Below, piece by piece: positions 1 through 11,475 of a DNA stretch of 64,000 nucleotides. The stretch spans positions 2,418,501 to 2,482,500 of the forward strand of contig OX485805.1 in NCBI GenBank assembly GCA_950295325.1, read 5' to 3'. The stretch's first letter is position 1. Each line of letters begins with the position of its first letter. This DNA is from Polytrichum commune (taxonomy: Eukaryota; Streptophyta; Polytrichopsida; Polytrichales; Polytrichaceae). The position numbers were made by a program, and so were the translations under genes. A model generated the notes under the pieces. The model ran no database searches, was not told the DNA's origin, and worked only from the letters and a program-made list of their open reading frames with translations.

Positions 1-73
1 CATGTGATATTGGTGAATCTGTGAGGAAATTCAAGCTTTTGAGAGTTTGTGCAGTAACACATCATTCTCTTAC

Positions 74-3000
74 AATGATAACTTTGCTCCACAAGACTGG
101 AGATGAGAGGCCGGTGAAAATTGCTGCTGCATAAGCGGCCTGCAACAGTGCAACACACGTCCAGAAGACCTGGAGCCACACACAATATCAACTCACATGA
201 TCTGAGCCCAGGGCAATTTTTTTACCAACAAAAAAATATTTCGTACTAGAAGATACAGACAGCACCATCTAAGGTAGACGTGCCTTAGATGGATACTTTT
301 TCTCTCTGCACCCATATCTTGTAGGATACGTAACACGCAATCAGTTCAAGATGATTAATAACTCCAAATCTTTCCTGTAGCCATTTGCCTCATAATTTTT
401 AGAGCTCGCATGACTATCTCATTCATTATCAAAGTGAAGATTCTCATGCTAGTGGTCATATAGGTCCTCCCCAATCATGTTGACAATTAAGTTTAGAATG
501 GTTAGCATATTTTGAGCACATAGTCTAATCTTTTTTGAACACACATGTTTTTGGTGCCAATTCTTAGATCCACACCTAACCACATACCCTTTCAATATAG
601 GTGTCCAATTTATTGTTGTGTTCGATTTAGGCACATTTACCTTAGTGCACATTGTAGAGGATTGCACTTGTCTTTGGTAATTTACTGATTAGAGTCCATT
701 CGGAGTGGGCTCAAAACTGCATACATGGCTTTCTTAAGCATGTGAAAGGATGTTCTCTTCTATTTTAACTTTAAGAATAGAATTATGAAGAATCAAGGTC
801 CTTGAAACATGTATAAAAGCCGATCATAGTCATTTTGACAAACTCTCATTAGTTATCAACTCATTGTTGCCTTTCTTTGGACACAACTTTCTTCCACTAA
901 CCAAGATTCAATAGAAGAGGTGCGATCCCAATGAAATCATTGTTAGGTTATCCAAATTACCAAAAAAATATACCATTTGCATTAGAACCTAAATAGGCGA
1001 AATAGGTACTTAAGAATATTGTGTAATAACGACACAACTATGAGTGACTTGGTGAGAGAAATCTAACCCTCTTTTGGCCTAGCCTGACACTGAACGAGTG
1101 AATGCCAAACACCTTGTCTCCTTCCACATCGGGAATATCCTGTAGTCAAAGAACCCATTCATGTGTGTCAAGGTTAGTAATTGATTTTGTAGACTTAGGA
1201 CCCTTTACACTAGAGTTCAAGTTGAGAGCTTGGAGAAAGGAGCCTTGTTGTTGTCGGGAAGCCTCTTACGCATGCTTTCAATTGAGAGCTTGAAATTTTT
1301 ACAGGATTCCCAATGCTTAGATGGTGCCTTTTTGGATCCATGTGAAACAACTATGACTAGCTCTTAGCCATTTTTTGACAACCACTTGGTCAGAATCCTA
1401 AGCTACGAAATGGAAGCAGCTTAAGAATCGAGCTCTCATGGTGCAAAGCCAATGGATTTTCAAGCAGTCTTTGGATTGTCATGAATGCTTCTTTGTTTAG
1501 TATCGCTTACCCCCGATATCTCACTTTGAGCATCGTCACTTTACAATTGCTCAAACTATTGAGAGCTTGAAGATCGATCAAGCTCTCAACACTGTGAGCT
1601 TTGGATCAAAATCTTGTCTACTCCTCGTATCAAAGTCTTGAGAATTGCAAGTTCAAGCCACTTATTCATGTCCTTCGATTCAAGTCCACTTTACAATTGA
1701 GCTTTTCAACTTGAGAGCTTAAAAACTTTTACCGGGCTTACAACACATAGATGGCGCAATGATAGATTCCATTCAGAACAGCTATGGCAAGCTCTTGGTT
1801 AAAATTCTGAGCTGTTTCCGTGAGGTTGCTGAGGAATATCGAGAGCTTGAGCTCTCATTTCGTGGGCCCTAAGCCAATAGCCCCCCAGCAAGAAATTTTT
1901 GGGCTTGTCATGAATTCTCATTTCTTCCATTATACCATTCCCTCCTTGTTATCTCACTTTGAGCACAGTCGCTTTTGCACTTGCACAAACTTTCGAGAGC
2001 TTGAACAACCTTCAAACTCTCAATAGTTTTAGCTTTGGATGGAAGCTTGTAAGTTCCAAGTAACAAACTCCCCAAAAAGTGTAATGTTAATTGCCACTGA
2101 ATCAACGATATTGTCACCAATGAGGTCAGACTGTAGCACTTACCTTGGCAAGCGCAATTACAATGGAGAAGAAACACATGAATCCTGTCGCAAACCAGAG
2201 GGGTTTTGTGAACATCGCTTCTCTTCCGAGCACGGAGACCTGTGAGATTAATAAACAATTTGAAACAATGAGTCAAACACCTGGAGAGTTGAATCACAAG
2301 AGAATTCACTTCACCTACAAAACCCCAAATTCGCCTCTAATTGTGTGCCGGAGATCCAAAAGTTTCTCAAAAACCTCATCATGTCATAAATTACTTACAT
2401 GATCGATGACTTTCCGGAGGGCATGAAGGTCAGTTTACTGACTCACATCGCATTTCAGTTCATACTGTGCGCTTTAGAATCTAAAAATTTATTACAAAAA
2501 TGATCTGAAACACCAAAACTCGTCAAGATTCTTGTTCGGATTAGTTTGTTGGGGCAAGACTTCGAGGGTAAGTTATTCTCTAACTTCGCTCGTGAAGCAC
2601 ACATCCACTCTCAGTCCAGCTTTGACATTTGAAAATATTCAATAGATTCTTTCTCTGGATGACATAGTCAAGGTAGATGTGTGGTACTCCAACATAGCAA
2701 TAATGTGGACACCTATACTTGAGTGGTATGTGATTAGGTGTGGATCTAAAACCGGACACCAAAAAGATGTGTTAAAAGGAAATTGGACTTACATGCTTAA
2801 AATATGCTAACCATTCTAGATTCAACATTCAGCATGATTAAGGGGACCTATATGACCACTTAATGAGCACAAGAAACTTCACTTTGATAACGATTAAGAT
2901 ATTCATATGAGCTCTGAGGATTATATAACAAATGGCTATGGATGCAGTTTGAATTTGCTAATCATCTCGCAATATATAGTGTGTTTCACATCCTACAAGA

Positions 3001-6000
3001 AATGGGTGTAGAGAGAAAAGTTTCCGAATAACACAGGTCTACCTTAGTTAGTTAATCTTTCAAAGTTGCATATGGGAACAAGAGGGCCCATGTTCCTTTT
3101 TGGATGCATGACAACCCCCATGATTATGTCAACTTTCAGTGGCAATGAGTCCTAGGAAGTGACTTCATCGTACTTGAAATCGTCCACTATAATAATAATT
3201 AATAGAGGAAAAGACTCACAATTTTTTTTAGAGAGAACATGAAGGGTACTGACCTGCATGTGTAGATAAAATCCAAGTTGCACCACAACTGCCCTCACAG
3301 CTAGGATACAAGATGCAGCTGCAACTGCTGATCTTTTCCACCGTAATAAGGGATGCTGGAGAAAACAATAAAAACACACAATCATGAACCAAGTTGTTTA
3401 GAAATATACTCACCAAAGCATCACATCAGAGAGAGAGAGAGAGAGAGAGGACTCCAATATTGTCACCAACATAAATTATGGTGTTGCTTTGTTTGTTTTC
3501 AAGTTAGTCTAATTCCGGATGTAATTCAAAATGAACATCACAAGGATTGCCTCTTTTAAAAAAATGAACACTTTGAATGGACGTAGACAAGTTGATCCGC
3601 ACTTAATCTCCCACTTAATCTCCCACAAAGACAAGCCCCTAGGCTTCCATATAGTTAGTTGAGAATGTCCAAGCGATCTGAATACTACCACTATGATGTA
3701 ATGGACCATAGTAGTAAGGTGCACTGAAAACCAAGTCCTAGGAAGGTCACCCACCCTAGCAGTATTTGGGAGTTCCCATGGGATCTGAGCAAAGGCCTTG
3801 GGTTTAACCCCCCCCCGCCCCCCTAGCATCACACTTCCTAATAGAAATCTGATGGCTTTTAACTGAGCACATTGTGGGGAGGATTAGCTGGAACAGGAGA
3901 ATCAGACCAAGGTCAATTCTCTTCATGCATCGCGACGAGTTAGTTAGAGACCCTAAAGAATTGTGTTATTCTTGAATTCATCAAAGGTGAGAAGGGCTGA
4001 TAAGAAGCTGTACTTCAATGGAGTAAGCTGTGCCCAGTATCAAGCTGACAGTGAGAGCCCACAGCAACGGTCGTGAGCCCACGTATACTCCCATGGCCAA
4101 GCTCTGCAATCAACTTCAATTGAGCATCAGTAAGTACAATATGCCCTTGAAAAGTTTTCTGACTTTTGAGTCTAGCCTTGCAGGGCCTAATTAACCCACT
4201 GTACAGTATACATTATTCTGCAGTCAGCTTTGAGATCTATACCGTATTCAGATCTTTTGCACAGGACGAAGTCTTAAAGGTTGATTACAGAAGAGTACCA
4301 AAGCTGCAAAGCTAGTCACCAGTGCTGTCCCAGTGGCTACAGAAAACTCTCCCGAAGCTAGCGGCAGATACGGTTTATTCATCTGCACAAGGTACCATGA
4401 ATAAGTGTCAGTAGTGTAATTGCAATGCATACCTAAGGTACGTGCACCTTATGTGGCCACTCAACTTCTTAATAGAATACCTATATTTGAGTGGTATATG
4501 CCAAAGGTTCTAGTTGAGAATGCGCCCATAAAGACACAAGTTACGATCAGATTGGACTATGTGCTCAAAATATATCGTCATCCCATCCTAGGTTCAATAG
4601 TTAACACCACAATTGGGAGGGACTAATGTAAAGAAACAGAGAATCCTCACTTTGACATCTTATCATGTTTGCATCTTAATTCTCTGAGTCTGATGAAACT
4701 TGAAATGACTATCTCAGTCCGACCCAACAGTCAAATTGTCTGTGGAGTTGGAAGGGCTTACAATAGGGCCACATACCTTACATAAGATCTGACAAGTCAT
4801 CATGACGTTAGTGGAAGACGTCATGTGTATCACATGATCAGGAATATTATGCTTTGTGGGGTTGGAGGATCATGTACCTTGTCTATATCGATGTCATAGA
4901 GCTGATTCAATCCCACGATGTAAACATTCATGCACAGAGCCGGGATGATTGCCTGAGAGACACATGTGCACACCTATTCTTTAGCGATATTGATGATGCT
5001 AATCATGAATCATCATCATAATCATGATGCTAATTATTACCGCAACCACCCAAACTTTTATTGAAGCATCAGATCAGTGCAGATTGAAAGAAGCGGGAGA
5101 CTGAGCTGAGTGAGGCTATGCCGGTTGATTTCATATTCAACAAATGTTGCAGTTGGTTATGATACGGCCTTCTCACATATCTAATTTCATGCCATGATAT
5201 ATCAAGACCCACCTGGAGTAATCCCACAGCAAAAGTGAGATTAAGGTCTCCTGCGTTCTGAATGGCCAGTAATGACACCGAAGTCACACTCAAACCCTGT
5301 GCACAAATTACAAATCAGTTTTCAGCAGCGACTTCAAAATACCTGTAGGGCATTTTGTGAGCAGATGCGAGTTTCTTTGTCATGAGCATGTGGAATTCTT
5401 CCTCATCAGTTCTTAAATCCGAACTGACGCAACAAATATCCTAAAGCAGCGATCTTGATTTAGTCTTGAGAATACAAACTTGAAATTGGGCATCGGTGAG
5501 GGGGAAATTGACTCACTGAGCCTATAATGGTGTGGGGTCGAGTGAACCTCCAGAAGGCATCGAACCAACTCGCTGATTTTGAATCCAAAATATTAGCAGC
5601 TGCGGCGGCCTGCACAGGGACAGCTGAATCCTCATCCACTTCGAAAGGCTTTGTAGTTCGGGAGGTGTAGCACGTTGTAGTTGATTTTTCTGCACACTGT
5701 TTGCTGGAGATAATTTCGAGTGGATCGAAACCCGTGAAGAGTTCGGGCATTCCGAATAATATTCCATGGTTGCGTGAATTAGTGCCAAATGCTTGAGCGG
5801 GTGCTGCTATAGAATGATCACAAGCAATATGCCGCCTTAAATTTGCGCGCACTTCTCCCCGGCCTGTAAACATGCAGAAAAGAAAGAGTTATTAAGGTTC
5901 CGGGCCTCAGGTTATGCTTTGCAATCCTGTCAAATTGTACATGTTGATCGGACTCCTGTATGTAAAGTAGCTTCCAATGCAAGCACTTATCCTCACTCAT

Positions 6001-6520
6001 TCTTTCAACATGATATTAAGCCTGTAGCGACCCTGTATAGTTCAAATCATGTCAACAGAAGCCGGAACCGGGACCAAGATTTTCACATGACACCGTTTAT
6101 CTTCCAAAATCATGTCAACAGAAGCAGGAAACAGGACCAAGGTTTTCACACGATACCGTGTATCTTTCAAAATCATGTCCAACAGAAGCTGGAAACAGGA
6201 CCAAGGTCACATGACACCGTTTATCTTCCAAAATCATGTCAAACAGAAGCAGGTAATAGGACCAAGAAAATCTCCCACAGAATGGTCGCAGTGTTGTAAG
6301 ATTGAAGAACAGAATATAAATTCAATGCACATTTTGATCCTTTCAAGATGTTGAGGGGAAGAAGCTGCTTACACTTGGTGACCTTGGACACCTGAGGATA
6401 TTGCCGAACAGCAACATGGCCAAGAAGCCCTTCATCTTGTGATGATCGCCGGAATAACCCTGGGGAAATCGAGAGACGTAGTCCTTGGACCTCTGGTCTT
6501 CTTGTCCACAGAGTCTCCAT
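74..6520 (-). CDS. VTE2: Homogentisate phytyltransferase (tocopherol synthesis), 3' end outside the window
   Basis: This UbiA-family prenyltransferase should join homogentisate to phytyl diphosphate in the plastid envelope, the committed step of tocopherol synthesis. I read the exons on the minus strand as 6520-6373, 5863-5517, 5296-5213, 4952-4878, 4382-4299, 4103-4014, 3355-3254, 2239-2144, 1139-1068 and 169-74. All introns are GT-AG and phases join cleanly, giving 398 codons so far. Residues 1-150 are a transit-like leader. The core starts with [16 protein letters not shown]. The first Asp-rich motif is NQLYDIDID (about 209-217) and the second is KDIPDVEGD (about 342-350). [17 protein letters not shown] is the typical VTE2-1 loop. 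Exon 10 ends at LWSKVII, so about 45-50 residues plus the stop lie before base 1. The start at 6520 (METLW) is my choice; an in-frame ATG also exists at 6541. Geranylgeranyl or solanesyl specificity cannot be excluded. Introns carry MITEs and tandem repeats. Confidence 0.93.
269..645 (+). repeat. MITE family A, copy 1 (in intron 9 of the phytyltransferase gene)
   Basis: The ends are near-perfect inverted repeats: CTAAGGTAGACGTGCCT on the left, and the complement of CTAAGGTAAATGTGCCT on the right. The interior holds the family hallmark TTCTTAGATCCACACCTAAC followed by ATAGGTGTCC. No coding capacity is visible. No clear target-site duplication was found, so the superfamily is unassigned. Confidence 0.75.
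1285..2035. repeat. Degenerate tandem duplication, about 430-bp unit, in intron 8 of the phytyltransferase gene
   Basis: Two diverged copies follow each other. TATCTCACTTTGAGCA occurs near 1518 and again near 1950, and a GAGAGCTT-anchored block occurs near 1285 and 1710. The word GAGAGCTTGA recurs through the stretch. No coding function is evident. Confidence 0.55.
2668..3047 (-). repeat. MITE family A, copy 2, inverted relative to copy 1 (intron 7 of the phytyltransferase gene)
   Basis: It begins TCAAGGTAGATGTG and ends GTCTACCTTAG. Internal sequence matches the reverse complement of copy 1, including GTTAGGTGTGGATCT-like and GATATTCATATGAGCTC-like blocks. The length is about 380 bp, as in copy 1. 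Confidence 0.7.
3428..3449. repeat. (GA)n microsatellite in intron 6 of the phytyltransferase gene
   Basis: About eleven consecutive GA dinucleotides. Confidence 0.9.
4433..4784 (-). repeat. MITE family A, copy 3, inverted orientation (intron 4 of the phytyltransferase gene)
   Basis: It starts CTAAGGTACGTGC and probably ends GCCACATACCTTAC. The interior contains ATACCTATATTTGAGTGGTAT and GACTATGTGCTCAAAATAT, as in the other reversed copies. It is more diverged than copies 1 and 2, so the right boundary is approximate. Confidence 0.55.
6044..6268. repeat. 63-bp tandem repeat, about 3.6 copies, in intron 1 of the phytyltransferase gene
   Basis: AAATCATGTC starts each unit near 6044, 6107, 6170 and 6229. 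The shared body runs through AACAGAAGC and ACAGGACCAAG to CACCGTTTATCTTCC. Open frames across it are products of the periodicity, not a gene. Confidence 0.85.
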
Positions 6521-6890
6521 GATCTTCTGATGAAACCTCACAGATGTCTACAAATGCAATGCAATACTATCATGCGTCTTCTGCAAGGGCGATGTAAGAG
6601 TTGTACCTTTCCGAAACATAGATTAACTTATAACTCCCAATGGCATTGGCTGTTTCATAACATTCGAAGTGTACAGTAGGTGACGTTGTCATAAAGACAT
6701 GATGTCGACCCTAACCCTTGAGGTTTGGGTTTCCTTCAAAGCCGTTACTCAAGAAAAAAGTAATCCTGAAAACTTCTATAGATTCCTAGGGAAACATCAT
6801 TCAGCAGCTGCGCATGAGCCCACACCTTTAATTTTGCAACCAAGAACCTTCGAGTTCAGATATTGTTTCTTCTGTGAGCAGTTGCTCAAA

Positions 6891-6906
6891 TGTATTTATA
6901 TACAAG
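6891..6906 (-). promoter_or_regulatory. Candidate TATA box of the phytyltransferase gene
   Basis: Read on the minus strand this is TTGTATATAAATACA, a good match to a plant TATA box. It lies about 370 bases upstream of the chosen start codon, so it would imply a leader of roughly 340 bases. The region is AT-rich, so chance is possible. Confidence 0.3.
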
Positions 6907-9900
6907 AGAGTCCTCTGATCAACTTACAGGCATTCATCAAACATAACAATTTGTAAATGTACAAATGAAGGAGACTCTGGCATGACCCATTCCATTCAAT
7001 TTCCTACTGAATGTGTACACGGTTATCAATGGATTCTTGGGTGATATAGTAATTACTGCCCACTTCTGACGACTTCAAGTTTATTTGACGCTGACTTGAA
7101 CCGGGGTTTACTCATTGAGGTGCTTGATGAGTGATCTAGTAGCAATTACCCCACTTTATTTGAGTCGCCCTGTATTCCCTTTCTTTATAATACTAAATGG
7201 CCACAGAATGTAAAGACTATTCAAGGATGATGTCTTCGGAGTGAAGCCGTATCCAAAGATCCCACTCCTCCGGTGTGTGCGGTCAGCACATGGAATTACG
7301 TTATCTCTTTGAGGCATATTTTGTGTGGTCTGAGTATAATAAGGTACTACTACGATCTTCAGCAAAACAAAATTCGGATGATCGGATCAGGCTGCAAATT
7401 TGTCACCTTCTTCACTGAAATATGCTAAGGACACTGTGTGCTCCCAGATGCGAATCTCAGGACCTAGCCTCGGGCACGCCGTAACATGATTACTAGCTGT
7501 GAATAATAACTCATGATCGCATAAAATATTGCGGGAAGTCGATGTTCCTGTACTCATTCAAGGGCAACAACAATGATAGAAGTTAAGCGATAATATGGCT
7601 TGGCTTAACAACAGTGCCAATGAGCAATTAACTCAAATCACCTAATTTTCTTGGTAGTATGCCCTGGAAGAATCTAGCTACATAATTCAAGTACTTGGTC
7701 CTCGATTGAATGCTCTGCCCTTCTTGTGTACTTCTATCGCATCAAAATTCAGGTTGATGTTTAGGTCCATCGACGTGGTCCCATGTCCTTAATGCTTTCT
7801 GTGCTACCTAAAGATTACGACCTCTCCCTCAAAAGCTCGACTAATTCTGGTTCCCAAACCCTAACCCTTCTCAGTGTCCGGCATGCCTCGATTCCCTCGT
7901 GAAACGGTAAATGTGAGGCAATTTTGAACCTGTACCAGCTGCCACAATGTACAACATCCGGTTGCCATGTGTATCATCAACAGCTACAGGACTGGAGATT
8001 TCAAGTTAGAGTTGAGCAAGTGCATTTATTGAGTTCATTGCACCATCTAGTTCACATTACAAGATTTCTGAGTATACCTTACCAGAGATTTGATCAGTGC
8101 TTTATTACCCTGCACTTGATTTGAAAGAGTGAGCTACCTGTAATTGAAGTTTCTATCCCATTGTGGGGCTTAATTAATTCACCAGTCATCACCAACTCGC
8201 CGCATTTTGCTGCAACCCCGGATTTTGGTGCACTAAGGACAACAAACAAACATTGATTCAGGTGCTTCCCATTCCCAAGGAAGCTCGACAGGATCACGGT
8301 TGCCGTTGCGGTGATGATCTCCTCTACTTACCCATTGGTTGCTTTGCAGGTCAAATGTCGCAGAGGGGGGGAGGTAAAATTGCGATGCTTGTTCCAATTT
8401 TTGCAACCTTAGGTAATTCCTGCTTTCCCGCGTCACTGTTATGGAAAATTTCACCCCTTAAATGAGATCTCGCATGCGTGATTAGTGATGAAAAGGGGTT
8501 TGAACTTTGCTGGTGATCCAGTCACCGATTAGATTAGGGTAATTGTGTCCATGATAAGTTAGGCCCTGAAGATCAATTCATCTTCAACTCTTCTCGAGAT
8601 ATAAGAAAAGTACACATACGCGACAAAATCGACTATTCCTGAACGACAAATTTGCATAAAGATTTGATGTGTGGATTAACTTAGGTTAACATAGTGCAAG
8701 CCTGCCCACTTTTGTCAAGAGTAGAGATCACCTCCAACTTGAACAGATTCAAGGGATGATATGCGTATATGCGTATATGGGAGATCGAGGCAGGTTATAC
8801 TTTACTTTGATCCCAAAACACTGAATCCCACAGATGCGTCTCATTGACCACACTTTATGCCAAGGTTGACGAATCTCTTGTTTTCCGCTCAAGCACGTAT
8901 GATTGATGATCGTGGACAACTTTCTTCTAAGTATAAGTCCAGCGTCTCCAACAATCACTGTAATATGATTCCCTCGATAACCGGTGCTCGATCTAAGTTG
9001 CATGCTCTTTTCATTCAGAAAGCCCAAATGGTATCCAAATATGTATTGCCCACCAATTCATTGAGCAAAAGGGAACCCTCTTAATCCCTACCCATCTTTG
9101 AAAATTGAATGACTTTAGAGGGTCGTCTCGCTCTACGGACACTAGTTATAGATCGGTCGATCGAGTTTGAGAAATGACCGGTTCAATTTCAAGAGTTTCG
9201 GCAAATTGCCAATCATTTTAGAGAAACGTATATAATATACCTCAAATTCACAAAGGAAAACCAAAATATACCAATAAAATAAAAAATAAAAATAACATCG
9301 GTGCTTTTTATTTGCACCAATGTGAATGGGAGCCTGTTCTTTCTTACCCTGATCCCGTTTTACCAAGTGACAGGATAAGCATACTTCCTATAAAGATACC
9401 ACTATGTAACCGGTTGAACTTGGAAACAACTTAAATCTCGACCGATTGTGCCCAAAATCTCTCTCTACATAAGTAATCGGTGGCCAATGAAGATTTATGA
9501 TAGGTATGTGGACTTTGTTTATATGTGATGAGCAATGTGGTATTGGCCCAAAAAGCTTCAAAAGCTGATAATTATTGAGATAATCATTCTACAGTTTCTG
9601 TAGGAGCTGCTCTTAACAAGAATAAAGGAATTTGAACTCAGACGTTGAAGAACTAGATTCTCCCACCTCTATACCTTGTAATTCTGTGAGCATTTGACGA
9701 TTGGTAATAGGTTGAGTTCTGGGCAGGTGAGCCTAAACGACAAGAGCCGAGAGGATCCGAGTTGATGCGACCAAAGCAGCATCGGCAGCCCTGGATTGAA
9801 GGCAAACTTGATTCCTGTGCAAGGGTCCAAGAAACAGAAAATGTTGGCTCTGTGCACACCTCCAATGAGCACATATATACTTCACAGGAGATCTTTGACC

Positions 9901-10135
9901 CATGGTTCAATGGACGATTGGAATGTTGTGACCATGGCCGCGGCATGCGACATCAAAAGTTTATCTGGCAACACAAGTTTTCATCATCATCATCAGGATC
10001 CATCGGGAGAAACTGTCAACTGCCGACCTGTTTTTTGTTTGTGATTCCCAAGGCCACAGTATTGGCATATTCTTCTTGTAAGAGTACAGAATTTGTGGTT
10101 GTTTGACAGCACGAACCTGCCCAGTGTTCGTTGCT

Positions 10136-10225
10136 CATACAATATAGTATCACCTCGAGAGTGCATTTGAACTATTATAGCATACAATATAGTATCACCT
10201 CGAGAGTGCATTTGAACTATTATAA
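10136..10225. repeat. Recent 45-bp tandem duplication
   Basis: The 45-bp block beginning CATACAATATAGTATCACC is repeated head to tail, 10136-10180 and 10181-10225, with almost no divergence. This indicates a recent event. Confidence 0.9.
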
Positions 10226-10439
10226 TATCAGGTAGCGATTTAGCAAACATCGTCGTAATATTTGGTAGTAAGGTATGTGGGTGATGTTTGGTTCGTTTCT
10301 TCACGTTCCCCAACTTCTACTGATTAGATCCACACAGCAAAACTTGTGTTGCGTTAGCAAACCTACGATGAGACGTATGCAAAAACCGGCTTAAAAATAG
10401 GAACTCCCTTGATATACTTGTGGTTATTAGGAGTGCACG

Positions 10440-10620
10440 TTTGTTAATTTCTTTAACCGGATACATAGGTCCTTCTAAATGTGTTCACTATTGAGTGTAG
10501 AGTAGTTATTAATATTTGAAGATGTAGTCCAATCTCTTTCAAACATGTGTCATTATGATGTTTTCTCTTTAAACCTCACCAAACCACATACCAATCTATA
10601 GTAGAGGCGCCTATTCCTGA
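10440..10620 (+). repeat. Dispersed repeat, family L copy
   Basis: The block with TTGAGTGTAGAGTAGTTATT, then CAATCTCTTTCAAACATGTG and ATGATGTTTTCTCTTT, recurs at 26220-26420 in the same orientation and at 46080-46250 and 46300-46470 in reverse. Ends were not defined. Confidence 0.6.
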
Positions 10621-11475
10621 TCAAGACCCCATCAGCAAGCTGTAGGGTACCGGAATTTCGATTAGGCCCAATTTGAATTTTAATCAACTTGGGATTAAAT
10701 TTTGATCAAGTTAGAACCAATAGTGCCATGCCACATGTTTTAGTTTTGAGTGCTACAATAAAAAGGAATGAATGGTTAAAATGAGAGGTCATGGTAAACT
10801 TTAGACATTGGTAATATGTTTGGACCAACTTTTGGCTTTGAAATTTCATAGTAATTTCAACTTAAGGAATAAAATTACCAAAAAAAATTGCAATCCTCTT
10901 GGTTTCTATCTTCCTAGACATCAAATTTTTTTCCATAGCCTTATGCTTCTCCAGAATTGGCGCAGATGCTCTTATGATCGGTTATGGATCCATCTACTTC
11001 AATCTAGGGGTTCAATTAAGAAAATGAGACACTTGAGACTAATCTACCTCGAGCTTTTTGACACTCGCCTGAACCTCAGATTCTTCCCGCCCATCATACA
11101 ACACGGGAACCTAAACCCTAAGATTGTGAAGGAGGGGATATGAATGCGAGAAGCAAATTAAAATCAACCGTTGCTAATCTCATACTGCCAACTGTAATCA
11201 TCAGCTGGAAGATCACTAATTAGAAGCAAAACCCCATGAAGCATTAGCTCATCAACTTCGGCAAATGCATGTACACTAACGCCAAAATGGATGCCAGGAG
11301 CTCCACCCATGCCACGGTCGACTTCTAAAATTCCTTAGGCTGCCCTTGGGTGCCACCTGTCGCCACCAGAAAAACCCTACCCCCGTCTATGTTCAACTAC
11401 AGGCCAATCACAACTCTCCTTTTACAGAAATGCCACATCAGCAAGGCTGGGTAATGGTGGCAAAACACACTACTA

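Larger units (their letters stand above)
6907..11475. other. Intergenic stretch, no gene recognised
   Basis: The open frames here are short, overlap on both strands and show no conserved domain that I recognise. The stretch contains a 45-bp duplication at 10136-10225, a degenerate repeat near 10440-10620 related to copies at 26220-26420 and 46080-46470, and AT-rich sequence near 9100-9450. Confidence 0.5.

Noticed and set aside
5919-6354. Open frames of 126 and 80 codons on the plus strand opposite intron 1 of the phytyltransferase gene
   Set aside because: They arise from the 63-bp tandem repeat, a multiple of three that keeps frames open.
9653-10106. Overlapping open frames of 80-114 codons on both strands
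   Set aside because: No recognisable motif, no splice-consistent extension, and equally long frames on both strands; chance frames are more likely.
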